Shown here one piece after another: positions 16,436 to 24,829 of a DNA stretch of 64,000 nucleotides. The notes under the pieces are model-generated. The model was given only the letters and a program-made list of their open reading frames with translations, was not told where the DNA came from and did no database searches. A program made the position numbers and the translations under genes. The stretch covers positions 1,240,001-1,304,000 of the forward strand of contig NZ_CP007032.1 in the NCBI RefSeq assembly GCF_000231405.2. Direction: 5' to 3'. How positions within the stretch are numbered: position 1 is the first letter of the stretch; each line of letters starts with the position of its first letter. Source of the stretch: Desulfitobacterium metallireducens DSM 15288. Its GTDB lineage: Bacteria; Bacillota; Desulfitobacteriia; Desulfitobacteriales; Desulfitobacteriaceae.

Positions 16436-17320
16436 ATGAAATTTACTTTAGATATGAAACTTAAAGATATTATGGCAGCAAACCCTAAAACAGTAGATGC
16501 AATGCAAGAAATGGGGCTTCACTGTCTCGGTTGTCCATTTTCTGTTAATGAAAGTCTTCAAAATGCGGCCCAAATGCACAATCTGGATCCAGAGAATCTT
16601 CTTGAAAAAATTAATTCAGTTGAACAAGGTGAAATGTCTGCTCAAGCGGTAGCTAATGCTCAGCCTGTAGGGGCAATATTGCAAGCCGATAAACAAACGT
16701 ATGCAATAGCACCTCATATCCCCGCGGGGGTTGCTTCACCAGATGTTTTACGCAAAATAGCGGATGTTGCAGAAAAATATAATGCGCCAGCAATTAAGGT
16801 AACTTCTGCACAGAGAATTGCTATTGTAGGCTTAAAGCCTGAAGATGTACCCAAAGCTTGGGAGGACTTGGGGATGGACCCTGGTCATGCCGTAGGACTT
16901 TGCGTACGTAGTGTCAAAGTTTGTCCAGGATCAGTTTTTTGCAAGCGCGGTCTACAGGAGACGTTAGGAATTGGGATGGAGTTGGATAAACGTTACCATG
17001 GAATGGTATTGCCTTCTAAATTTAAGATTGGGGTAGCCGGTTGTCCTAATAAGTGCACAGATTCAGCCAATGTTGACCTTGGATTAATGGGGACGAGCAA
17101 AGGATATCATTTATATGTTGGTGGCAATGGTGGGGTAAAACCGCGTCAAGGGAATCTTCTGCTCGAAAATCTCCAACCGGATCAATTAATTCCTGTAGTA
17201 GATTCTGTTATCAATTATTACAAGGAAACAGCGAAACAAAATGAAAGATTAGGACGACTTATTGATCGTATCGGAATTGATGAACTACGAGAAAGAGTTA
17301 ATCAAACGCTAAGTGCATAG
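16436..17320 (+). CDS. DUF1858-sulfite/nitrite reductase-like protein
   Basis: The 294-residue protein has two parts. Residues 1-62 form a DUF1858 (hybrid-cluster-associated) domain with the pair C30-x2-C33. Residues 80-290 resemble a single ferredoxin-like plus siroheme/4Fe-4S half of sulfite or nitrite reductases. Cluster-ligand cysteines appear as C163-x5-C169 (CPGSVFCKRG) and C203-x3-C207 (GCPNKCTDS). A complete assimilatory enzyme has two repeats, so this is a small sulfite-reductase-like type of anaerobes; whether it reduces sulfite is unknown. It is probably co-transcribed with the zinc-ribbon protein, and a terminator follows. Confidence 0.85.
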   Translation: MKFTLDMKLKDIMAANPKTVDAMQEMGLHCLGCPFSVNESLQNAAQMHNLDPENLLEKINSVEQGEMSAQAVANAQPVGAILQADKQTYAIAPHIPAGVASPDVLRKIADVAEKYNAPAIKVTSAQRIAIVGLKPEDVPKAWEDLGMDPGHAVGLCVRSVKVCPGSVFCKRGLQETLGIGMELDKRYHGMVLPSKFKIGVAGCPNKCTDSANVDLGLMGTSKGYHLYVGGNGGVKPRQGNLLLENLQPDQLIPVVDSVINYYKETAKQNERLGRLIDRIGIDELRERVNQTLSA

Positions 17321-17333
17321 AGCAAATGAATAA

Positions 17334-17371
17334 AAAATAAGCAGATGGATTATCCATCTGCTTATTTTTTT
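17334..17371. terminator. Bidirectional terminator
   Basis: AAATAAGCAGATGGA pairs with TCCATCTGCTTATTT, with A and T runs on either side. It separates the sulfite-reductase-like gene from the convergent ferredoxin gene. Confidence 0.9.
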
Positions 17372-17396
17372 CTGGCTTTGGGGTAAATGAAGAAAC

Positions 17397-17585
17397 TTAT
17401 TCGACATGAATAGCATCGACAGGACAGCCTTCGGCTGCTTCTTGTGCAGAAGCTTCAACCTCACTGGGGACAGGGGTTACATAAGCAGTCGCCAATCCAT
17501 CGTCTTCCATTTTAAAAACCTCTGGGCAAATTGAGGGACAAGCGCCGCAACCAATACAGGTATCTTTATCCACTGAAGCATTCAT
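17397..17585 (-). CDS. 4Fe-4S ferredoxin
   Basis: The 62-residue ferredoxin has one cluster motif, C10-x2-C13-x2-C16-x3-C20 split as CIGCGAC and SICPEVF, with the fourth ligand followed by the distal CPVDAI near residue 54. This is the single 4Fe-4S type common in clostridia, and a second cluster is not expected. It is a soluble low-potential electron carrier. AAGGAGG precedes the ATG. It is monocistronic, convergent with the sulfite-reductase-like gene, for which it could be an electron donor (inference). Confidence 0.93.
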   Translation of the reverse strand: MNASVDKDTCIGCGACPSICPEVFKMEDDGLATAYVTPVPSEVEASAQEAAEGCPVDAIHVE

Positions 17586-17605
17586 TGAGTAAACCTCCTT
17601 ATTTC

Positions 17606-17619
17606 ATAATCATGATTAT
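17606..17619. promoter_or_regulatory. 14-bp palindrome in the ferredoxin promoter region
   Basis: ATAATCATGATTAT is a perfect inverted repeat 20 nt upstream of the ferredoxin start. It is AT-rich like Fur-family or other metalloregulator boxes, but does not match the 7-1-7 Fur consensus exactly. It may be an operator. Confidence 0.35.
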
Positions 17620-17714
17620 TCTATCCGAGCCTAGAAAGGTTATACCTAATCAGCATAAATATGTTAGGATGAGATGAAGAGAGTCAATTACGGAGTTAAA
17701 GGGGAAAGAGAATT

Positions 17715-18218
17715 ATGCAAGATTTAGGAATTACGATTCGTATAGCCAATAATTTGGACTTAAAACAAATAACAGAAATTTATAATTGGGCTGTTGAAAA
17801 TACAGTGGCGACCTTTGATTTGGAGAACCGCACGGAAGAAAAAGCAAATGAATGGTTCCTTGTTCATCAGAACTCTTATTATCCGCTCGTGGTCGCGGAA
17901 AAAGAGGGAAAAATCTTAGGATGGGCCAGCATCTCTCCCTTTCATCCCCGTCCGGCTTATAAGGCGAGCGGAGAATTCTCAATCTATATTGCACCAAGAT
18001 CTCAGGGTTTGGGAATAGGGAAAAGACTCCTCGAGGCCCTATGCCAAATGGCGGAACAATTGGGTTATCATACACTTTTAGGGTTGATTACGGGGACCAA
18101 TGAGGTGAGTCTGGCACTTGCTGGTAAACTCGGGTTCGAGGAGACGGGTCGTTATCGAGAAGTTGGACAGAAGTTCGGACAAGTTCTTGACGTGGTTGTG
18201 GTTCAAAAAGTTTTTTAA
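17715..18218 (+). CDS. GNAT acetyltransferase, phosphinothricin/methionine-sulfone acetyltransferase-like
   Basis: The 167-residue enzyme has the GNAT core. The first strand-helix (IRIANNLDLKQITEIYNWAVENTVATFD) and LGWASISPFHPRPAYK are typical of the Pat/YncA branch, and the acetyl-CoA-binding loop is RSQGLGIGKRLLEAL (about residues 97-111). Members acetylate amino groups of small amino-acid analogues. GGGGAAAG precedes the ATG. It appears monocistronic. Confidence 0.9.
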   Translation: MQDLGITIRIANNLDLKQITEIYNWAVENTVATFDLENRTEEKANEWFLVHQNSYYPLVVAEKEGKILGWASISPFHPRPAYKASGEFSIYIAPRSQGLGIGKRLLEALCQMAEQLGYHTLLGLITGTNEVSLALAGKLGFEETGRYREVGQKFGQVLDVVVVQKVF

Positions 18219-18405
18219 AAGCTTTCTTCATAATCCTGCTTTAATTCATGGTTATTCTTAAAAAAAATAGTGCTCTTGAAATATATGGATAAAAATGAAA
18301 TAAAATAACGATCGAAATAAATTACAGAAAATACCAAAAATACGCATTTCCCTAGAGAAATTCATTATACGTCACTAGACTTAAGTTTTACTTATTTTTT
18401 ACGAT

Positions 18406-18430
18406 TTCGACATTTCTGATAACGTATAAT
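18406..18430 (+). promoter_or_regulatory. Possible 0A box and promoter upstream of spo0A
   Basis: TTCGACA (18406-18412) is the complement of TGTCGAA, the core of the Spo0A binding box, and TATAAT lies at 18425-18430. Autoregulation of spo0A through such boxes is known in Bacillus. The spacing between the two is short, so their exact roles are uncertain. The rest of the 18219-18513 gap is AT-rich without other recognisable elements. Confidence 0.45.
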
Positions 18431-18513
18431 AAAGTCGCCGGGTAGATAAAAAGACATGACGATTATTTAGACAATAGTGTCCGGTAAAAAAAATAAGGCG
18501 GGATGATGACTAA

Positions 18514-19308
18514 ATGGGGAATAAGACTAAAATCGTTGTCGCGGATGATAATCGTAATTTATGTCAAATGCTACAAGACTATCTCCAGAGCCAAGAAGAT
18601 CTTCAAGTTGTTGGGCTTGCATATAATGGAGTCGAGGCTTGGGACATGATCCAAGCTCAGGAGCCTGACTTAGTGATTCTGGATCTTGTCATGCCGAGTT
18701 TAGATGGGTTGGGTGTCCTTGAACGAATTAATGCGAGAAGTGCTACGCCAAGACCGAAAGTAATCATGTTGACTGCTTTTGGACAAGAATCATTGACTCA
18801 TCAAGCAATGATGTTAGGCGTTGACTATTTCATCCTGAAACCGTTTGATTTAGAAATCTTGGGTAAGCGTATTCGGAGCTTAACGCAAGATGGAGCTGTA
18901 AACCAGGCCTCTATTCCTTCGTCCGTATCTTCGGTTACAAATGCAGGCAGTCGTGTGAATCTTGGTGCTGAAGTAACTTCTATGATGCATCAAATTGGAA
19001 TTCCAGCTCATGTTAAAGGATATCAATATATACGAGATGCGATTCTGATGGTAGTAGAAGATGTTTCTTTGTTGGGAGCAGTCACAAAAGAACTTTATCC
19101 GGCGATTGCTAAAAAATATGATACGGCTCCAAGCAGGGTGGAACGCGGAATTCGACATGCAATTGAGCTTGCGTGGGAACGGGGCCATACTGAAACACTG
19201 AAACGAATTTTCGGATATTCCATGAATATCGAACGCCAAAAACCCACCAACTCTGAATTTGTTGCCTTGCTTGCCGATAAGTTAAGAGTAATGACGAAAG
19301 TTAGCTAA
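18514..19308 (+). CDS. spo0A: Sporulation master regulator Spo0A
   Basis: The 264-residue response regulator has a receiver domain (1-125) with the acidic pair D11-D12, the phosphorylation site in VILDLVMPSLDG (Asp about 57) and the conserved Lys in ILKPFD. A short linker leads to the DNA-binding effector domain (about 145-264). There, PAHVKGYQYIRDAI, the SRVERGIRHAIE recognition helix region and the final helices are strongly Spo0A-like. Phosphorylated Spo0A starts sporulation and represses growth-phase genes. It is alone on its transcript; a possible 0A box lies upstream and a strong terminator downstream. Confidence 0.98.
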   Translation: MGNKTKIVVADDNRNLCQMLQDYLQSQEDLQVVGLAYNGVEAWDMIQAQEPDLVILDLVMPSLDGLGVLERINARSATPRPKVIMLTAFGQESLTHQAMMLGVDYFILKPFDLEILGKRIRSLTQDGAVNQASIPSSVSSVTNAGSRVNLGAEVTSMMHQIGIPAHVKGYQYIRDAILMVVEDVSLLGAVTKELYPAIAKKYDTAPSRVERGIRHAIELAWERGHTETLKRIFGYSMNIERQKPTNSEFVALLADKLRVMTKVS

Positions 19309-19380
19309 ACCTCTCATACTCATCGTTTAATTGTTAGCATAGTGAAAAAAACTACATAGTGCTACCAATTTATGTTCTCT

Positions 19381-19430
19381 AAATCCTTTCTATCAGATCT
19401 ATATAGGTCTGATAGAAAGGATTTTTTTTT
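19381..19430 (+). terminator. Strong terminator after spo0A
   Basis: AAATCCTTTCTATCAGA pairs with TCTGATAGAAAGGATTT (17 bp, short loop), followed by nine Ts. Confidence 0.92.
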
Positions 19431-19572
19431 AAAAGAATGTCCTACTCGATTTTATTGATCAAAAAAATTTGTTTGAGTAAAAGGGTTTCAAAAAGATCTA
19501 TCGAATAAGAAAAAAGTATAAAATCCGAGATGAGAATTTAAATAAATTTGAAACAGGAGTAATCGTTGGACG

Positions 19573-21057
19573 ATGAGGGATATCTGTATTTTAAGTAGTC
19601 TAGAAAAAGTAAAATCGATCTGTGACCCATTACGGATTGAAATCTTGAAACTGTTAATCAAAAAGAGCATGACCTCAAAACAAATTGCCGACCACGTTAA
19701 ACAATCTGCTTCGAAAATTCATTATCATGTCAAAGAATTGGAAAAACACGAGATAATCATGCTTGACTATACTTTAGAGAAGAGCGGAATCCTGGAGAAA
19801 TATTATCGAGCAGTTGCAAACAATTATTATATTGATCAATCCCTAGGAGATTATTTCGAGAAGAATGAAACAAAGTCGGTCAAATTTGTTACCCAGGATA
19901 TTCTTTCTTGGCGGAGAATTCATCGGCTTAAGGTTGATACAGAAGCATTAGCTCGTAAAATAGTGAAAGATTGCTTAAAAATACAGTCTAAGGAAGTTGT
20001 TGGATTACTGGGCGGAATCAATCAAATGGATTTGGTTGAACCACTAGCAATTGAAATTCAAAGAGCTGGAGCTTACCCTTTATTATGTGTAGAGACGACA
20101 AAAATGAAGGCTAAAATGCTTGAGGAAATGGAACCTTTACTTATTCAAGAACATTTTCAGCATCTCGGAGAAACTTTACGCCCTGTAACGACATTAATCA
20201 TGCTTGAGCATATTGTGAATCCTGCTTTGGCTAAGGGCATATCGCGTGAACGCGTTGAAGTTTATCGTAAGGCCTGGGTCAATGTACGAAATGAACTTTT
20301 TGACCGAAAAGTAAAATGGGCGTTTTTTGGATATCCGACCCAAGCACTTGCTGAAGAAATGAACATTGATTTTATCCAACTTCATGACATGTTTTGGAAG
20401 GGAATTGATGTTAACTATAATGAGCTTGAATACTCGGCTCAGTATGTAGCAAGAGTCCTTGCTGAGGGAAAGAAAATTAGGATTCAATCGGAACAAGGGA
20501 CTGATTTGGAAATCTCTATAGTAGGACGACTCCCGCTAATTGATGATGGGCTTATTTCAGATGATGATATCAAAAATGGAGATACTGTTATTAATTTACC
20601 TAGCGGCGAAGTTTATATTGCTCCAGTGGAGGAATCTGTTAACGGTTTAGCCTTCTTTAATCTTGTTCATTATCAAGGAGAAGCGATTGAGGGAGTACGG
20701 CTTGAGTTCAAAAAAGGCAAAGTGATAAGGTTTTCTGCAGAAAAGAACGAATCTAAACTAAGAGAATTTTTTGACTCAGAAGATGAAGGCCGTCGCTGTC
20801 TGGGAGTGTTGGGAATTGGTCTAAATCCTTGGATCAAGGATATCGTTGGCTATCCGGTATATGATACGAAACAATTTGGAAGTATTAATTTGGCGCTCGG
20901 TGAAAATAAGATATTTGGTGGACAAAATAGTGCTTCAATTATGTGGCCAATGGTTATGAATCAGGTCAGTTTATGGGTTGATGAGATTCCTTTGATAGAA
21001 AACGAAGAGATCATTCAAAAAGACAAAATAAATTGTAAGCAAAAAATTGATCAGTAA
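19573..21057 (+). CDS. ArsR-type HTH regulator fused to a degenerate M29 aminopeptidase-like domain
   Basis: The 494-residue protein starts with a winged-helix domain (about 8-75; ICDPLRIEILKLL, then SKQIADHVKQSASKIHYHVKELE). The rest (about 120-480) follows the layout of M29 metallopeptidases: an N-terminal alpha/beta part (GINQMDLVEPLAIEI) and a C-terminal part with INLPSGEVYIAPVE. Of the metal ligands I recall for the family, Glu346 is present. The Glu in the LGE motif is replaced in C-L-G-V (409-412), the His of the HIALG motif is N439 in INLALGEN, and the final HxD is missing in QVSLWVD (464-470). I infer a transcription factor whose pseudo-peptidase domain senses a peptide or amino acid. 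It lies directly upstream of oppA in the same orientation. Confidence 0.75.
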   Translation: MRDICILSSLEKVKSICDPLRIEILKLLIKKSMTSKQIADHVKQSASKIHYHVKELEKHEIIMLDYTLEKSGILEKYYRAVANNYYIDQSLGDYFEKNETKSVKFVTQDILSWRRIHRLKVDTEALARKIVKDCLKIQSKEVVGLLGGINQMDLVEPLAIEIQRAGAYPLLCVETTKMKAKMLEEMEPLLIQEHFQHLGETLRPVTTLIMLEHIVNPALAKGISRERVEVYRKAWVNVRNELFDRKVKWAFFGYPTQALAEEMNIDFIQLHDMFWKGIDVNYNELEYSAQYVARVLAEGKKIRIQSEQGTDLEISIVGRLPLIDDGLISDDDIKNGDTVINLPSGEVYIAPVEESVNGLAFFNLVHYQGEAIEGVRLEFKKGKVIRFSAEKNESKLREFFDSEDEGRRCLGVLGIGLNPWIKDIVGYPVYDTKQFGSINLALGENKIFGGQNSASIMWPMVMNQVSLWVDEIPLIENEEIIQKDKINCKQKIDQ

Positions 21058-21104
21058 AATAAATTTTAATGGACAAATGTTTTTTTTACGTGTACACTTA
21101 AAGC

Positions 21105-21151
21105 TATAATTTTACATAAAATAGGTAATGCTGAGATTTAGTCAACATTAC
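21105..21151 (+). promoter_or_regulatory. opp promoter region with operator-like inverted repeat
   Basis: TATAAT (21105-21110) lies downstream of a GTGTACAC palindrome (21090-21097). Beyond it, GTAATGCTGA (21125-21134) pairs with TCAACATTAC (21142-21151), apart from one mismatch. Either repeat could be the binding site of the HTH-M29 regulator encoded just upstream. Confidence 0.45.
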
Positions 21152-21242
21152 TTGAAACGAGCTTAGAGGAGGTGAGAAGATAAAGCGAAAGGGACAAGTA
21201 TTATCAACTACAATAAAAACAAATTGGGGAGGAAAGAAAGGA

Positions 21243-22859
21243 ATGTTCAAAAGCAAAAAGTTAGCAACCCTAACATCGGTACTACTCGTAATAGGTTTAC
21301 TTGTAACGGGATGTGGTACGAGCAATAATCAAGCGGCTGCCCCGCAAGAGATGAAAATGAGTTGGAATCCTGGTGCTGAACCCAAAACATTGGATCCTCA
21401 AATGTCCAACGGTATACCTGAGGCCATCATGGAAATGGCACTTTTCGAAGGAATAACTCGATTAGATCAAAACAATCAACCTCAAAACGCCTTAGCAGAA
21501 GATATTAAGGTTTCTGATGATGGACTGAAGTATACCATTAAACTTAAAGATAGCAAATTTAGTAACGGAGATCCTGTAACAGCAAATGATTTCAAGGCAT
21601 CATGGATGCATGCCTTGAATCCTGAGGCAGCTGCAGAGTATGCTTATCAATTGTTCTACATTAAAAACGGTGAGGCTTATAATGCTAAAAAAGTCAAGGC
21701 TGAAGATGTAGGAATCAAGGTTGTGGATGATAAAAATCTCGAAATTACCCTTGAAAATCCGACTCCTTACTTTAAGGCTCTTCTCGCTTTCCCAACTTAT
21801 TACCCGGTTGATGAAAAAGTTGTTAAAGCAACCAAGGATTGGAATACCAAAGCTGAAACCTTTGTAGGTAATGGACCTTATAAGATGCAATCTTGGAGCC
21901 ATAATGATAAAATGGTTCTTGTGAAAAATGATAATTATTGGGATATCAAAAGTGTAAAAATCACAGAGCTGACCTTTAACCTAGTTGAAGATGCAAAAGC
22001 AGCCTTAACTGCTTTTGAAGCTGGGCAACTCGATGGAACAGACAATATTCCTGTTTCTGATATAGAGCGTTTACGTACTGCAGGAGTATTAAAAACTTCT
22101 CCTTACCTTGGTACCTATTACTATCGTTTTAATGTTACCAAGAAACCTTTTAATGATGTCAAAGTTCGTCAAGCATTAGCTTTGGCCATTGACCGTAAAA
22201 GCTTGATTGACAATGTCCTTAAAGGTGGTCAAACTCCAGCATATGCTTTCACACCAGGAGGTATTCCTGATGCACAAGCAGGGAAGGAATTCCGTACAGT
22301 TGGCGGTGACTATTTCAAAGAGGATCTTGCTAAGGCGAAACAACTGTTAGCTGAAGCAGGGTATCCAGATGGTAAGGGTTTCCCGGAAGTTAGTATTCTT
22401 TATAATACCAATGGTAATCACAACGTACTAGCCCAAGCAATCCAAGACATGTGGTCCAAAAACTTGGGAATTAAAGTAACTCTAACAGGGCAAGAATGGA
22501 AAGTTTATCAACAGTCTGAGCAATCTTTACAATACGATATTGCACGTGCAGGCTGGATTGGCGATTATATTGATCCAATGACCTTCATGGATATGATGGT
22601 AACCGATGGTGGAAATAACCAAACGGGCTTCAGCAATGCAGCCTATGATAAGGCTATTGATATAGCTAAAAAATCAGGTGACCCAACGGTTCGTATGCAA
22701 TCTATGCATGATGCCGAAAAGATTCTTATGAACGAAATGCCTGTGATGCCTATTTACTTCTATACGAACAACTTTGTTTCGAAGGATAACGTCAAAGGTT
22801 TATTACAGTCGCCGTTAGGATTTATTGACTTTAAAACTGCGTATTTAGAAAAAAAATAA
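21243..22859 (+). CDS. oppA: Oligopeptide-binding lipoprotein, family 5 solute-binding protein
   Basis: The 538-residue extracellular binding protein begins with a lipoprotein signal and the lipobox LLVTGC (Cys about 24). Family 5 features are clear: PKTLDPQMSNG near the start, ALAEDIKVSDDGLKYTIKLKD and FSNGDPVTANDFKASW for the conserved SBP_bac_5 region, then VRQALALAIDRKSLI and WIGDYIDPM. It captures peptides and hands them to OppBC. It is the first gene of a complete oppABCDF operon and follows the HTH-M29 regulator. An intercistronic hairpin separates it from oppB, which may allow excess production of the binding protein. Confidence 0.95.
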   Translation: MFKSKKLATLTSVLLVIGLLVTGCGTSNNQAAAPQEMKMSWNPGAEPKTLDPQMSNGIPEAIMEMALFEGITRLDQNNQPQNALAEDIKVSDDGLKYTIKLKDSKFSNGDPVTANDFKASWMHALNPEAAAEYAYQLFYIKNGEAYNAKKVKAEDVGIKVVDDKNLEITLENPTPYFKALLAFPTYYPVDEKVVKATKDWNTKAETFVGNGPYKMQSWSHNDKMVLVKNDNYWDIKSVKITELTFNLVEDAKAALTAFEAGQLDGTDNIPVSDIERLRTAGVLKTSPYLGTYYYRFNVTKKPFNDVKVRQALALAIDRKSLIDNVLKGGQTPAYAFTPGGIPDAQAGKEFRTVGGDYFKEDLAKAKQLLAEAGYPDGKGFPEVSILYNTNGNHNVLAQAIQDMWSKNLGIKVTLTGQEWKVYQQSEQSLQYDIARAGWIGDYIDPMTFMDMMVTDGGNNQTGFSNAAYDKAIDIAKKSGDPTVRMQSMHDAEKILMNEMPVMPIYFYTNNFVSKDNVKGLLQSPLGFIDFKTAYLEKK

Positions 22860-22897
22860 TATCGAATAACAAACCACATTACAGCCTAGAGTTTCTT

Positions 22898-22927
22898 GAA
22901 GGGGCGGGTTTCAATACTTGCCCCTTC
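22898..22927 (+). repeat. Intercistronic hairpin between oppA and oppB
   Basis: GAAGGGGC (22898-22905) pairs with GCCCCTTC (22920-22927). No real T-run follows, so it is more likely an mRNA-stabilising or partial terminator structure than a full stop. Confidence 0.55.
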
Positions 22928-22968
22928 CTTATGTGATTAATAAGGGCTATTACCAAAGGAGGAAGCTT

Positions 22969-23901
22969 ATGGTACGCTATTTAATTGGACGTATTTTATC
23001 TGCAATTTTTGTAATATGGCTAGTGCTTACCTTAACGTTTTCTTTGATGCATGCCATTCCAGGGGGGCCCTTTTCTTCAGAAAAGGTTCTCCCGTCTGCG
23101 GTTATGGCCAACATTAATGAACGTTATCACTTAAATGATCCCTTGAGCAAACAGTATTTTGACTATATTAACAACATGGCCCATTTTAATTTCGGACCTA
23201 CTTTCCGCTATGAAGGTCGTACCGTTAATGACCTGTTCCATGATGGATTGCCAAAGACACTCGCTGTCGGTTTAACTGCCACAGTTATGGCTTTAGTGGG
23301 AGGAACCTTACTGGGAGTTGTTTCGGCACTAAAACAAAATAGATGGCCTGATTATCTTGCCACGATTTTTGCAACAATTGGGGTTTCTGTACCAAGTTTT
23401 GTTATTGCAACCTTCCTGCAATTCTACGTAGGGTATAAAACTCATCTTTTTCCACCGATTGGCTGGGGTGAGCCCATTAATTTAGTTTTACCTGCTTTAG
23501 CACTGAGTGCTTACCCCATTGCGCAAATTACGCGCTTAACCCGTTCTAGTATGCTTGATGTCTTAAATCAAGACTATATTCGAACGGCACGTGCGAAAGG
23601 AATGCCAGGATATGTCATCGTTTTTCGGCACGCTTTGAGGAATGCTTTACTACCTGTAATCACTTTCTTGGGACCCTTTTTTGCCTATATTTTAACGGGT
23701 AACTTTGTAGTTGAATATGTATTCAATATTCCTGGTATTGGTCAATTCTTCGTTACGGGTATTAATAATCGGGATTATCCCGTCATTCTAGGGACAACCG
23801 TCTTATTTGCAACCCTGTTAGTTTTGTGTAATCTAATAGTTGATATTGTTTATACGTTGGTAGATCCTCGCATCAAATTAACTTCCAAGAAGGGGGCGTA
23901 A
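22969..23901 (+). CDS. oppB: Oligopeptide ABC transporter permease
   Basis: The 310-residue inner-membrane permease has six hydrophobic segments. It starts MVRYLIGRILSAIFVIW, the usual DppB/OppB opening. The EAA-like cytoplasmic loop that docks with the ATPases reads DYIRTARAKGMPGYVIVFRHALRNALLP (about 200-228). I use ATG 22969, because AAAGGAGG precedes it by 6 nt; the frame extends upstream without such a site. It pairs with OppC, 2 nt downstream. Confidence 0.96.
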   Translation: MVRYLIGRILSAIFVIWLVLTLTFSLMHAIPGGPFSSEKVLPSAVMANINERYHLNDPLSKQYFDYINNMAHFNFGPTFRYEGRTVNDLFHDGLPKTLAVGLTATVMALVGGTLLGVVSALKQNRWPDYLATIFATIGVSVPSFVIATFLQFYVGYKTHLFPPIGWGEPINLVLPALALSAYPIAQITRLTRSSMLDVLNQDYIRTARAKGMPGYVIVFRHALRNALLPVITFLGPFFAYILTGNFVVEYVFNIPGIGQFFVTGINNRDYPVILGTTVLFATLLVLCNLIVDIVYTLVDPRIKLTSKKGA

Positions 23902-23903
23902 GA

Positions 23904-24815
23904 ATGAGCTTACCGGCTGATGCCTTTTCACCATTAAAACAAAGCTTGAAGACTGATGTCATTAACCGGCCAAGCACAACCCTCTGGCAGGACGCTTGGC
24001 GGAGATTTAAAATGAACCCATTAGCCATGACTGGGTTAGTTATCCTCGTTCTATTTGTGCTTATGGCTATAATCGGTCCTTTATTCTCCAAATATGACTA
24101 TTATACAAATGACTTAATGTCGGCACGTCTTAATCCGAGTTGGGCACATCCTTTTGGGACTGATGAGCTGGGACGTGATATTTTAACAAGGGTCATGTAT
24201 GGAACACGGATTTCTCTCATTATCGGGTTTGGGTCAGTCCTTATTAATCTCACGATTGGGATCTTTTATGGGGGGATTTCAGGTTACTTTGGCGGACGAA
24301 TTGATAATTTTATGCAGCGTGTGATCGATGTAATCTATAGTGTCCCTGATCTTCTCTATGTAATCTTGCTTATGGTTACATTAGGAGGAGGCTTACAAAA
24401 TATTTTCATCGTTATGGGCTTGGTCAACTGGGTGCCAATGGCTCGTACAATACGTGGTCAGATCTTAGCGTTACGTGAGCAGGAGTTTGTGTTAGCTGCA
24501 CGAGCCTTGGGTGCAGATACCAAAAGGCTGCTAACAAAGCATCTTTTGCCCAATAGTATTGGCCAAATCATCGTAATTGCAGCACTGCAGGTTCCATCAG
24601 CTATTTTCCTGGAAGCCTTTTTAAGCTTTATTGGTTTAGGAGTTCAAGCTCCCGATGTTAGTTTAGGAATTATGGCAGCTGAGGGAAGAATGAACATCCC
24701 TTCATTCCCTTTTGCGTTAATTTTTCCAGCGATGAGCATTGCTATTTTGATGCTGGCATTTAACTTTGTAGGGGACGGTTTGCGTGATGCATTCGATCCC
24801 AAAATGCGGAAGTAA
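23904..24815 (+). CDS. oppC: Oligopeptide ABC transporter permease
   Basis: The 303-residue permease of the DppC/OppC type begins with a soluble N-terminus containing WQDAWRRFKMNPLAMTG. The characteristic HPFGTDELGRDILTRVMYGTR motif follows the first membrane segment (about residues 75-95). The EAA loop (EQEFVLAARALGADTKRLLTKHLLPN, about 192-217) contacts OppD/OppF. It forms the channel with OppB. The ATG follows oppB almost directly. Confidence 0.96.
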   Translation: MSLPADAFSPLKQSLKTDVINRPSTTLWQDAWRRFKMNPLAMTGLVILVLFVLMAIIGPLFSKYDYYTNDLMSARLNPSWAHPFGTDELGRDILTRVMYGTRISLIIGFGSVLINLTIGIFYGGISGYFGGRIDNFMQRVIDVIYSVPDLLYVILLMVTLGGGLQNIFIVMGLVNWVPMARTIRGQILALREQEFVLAARALGADTKRLLTKHLLPNSIGQIIVIAALQVPSAIFLEAFLSFIGLGVQAPDVSLGIMAAEGRMNIPSFPFALIFPAMSIAILMLAFNFVGDGLRDAFDPKMRK

Positions 24816-24829
24816 AGGAGGACGTGAAA

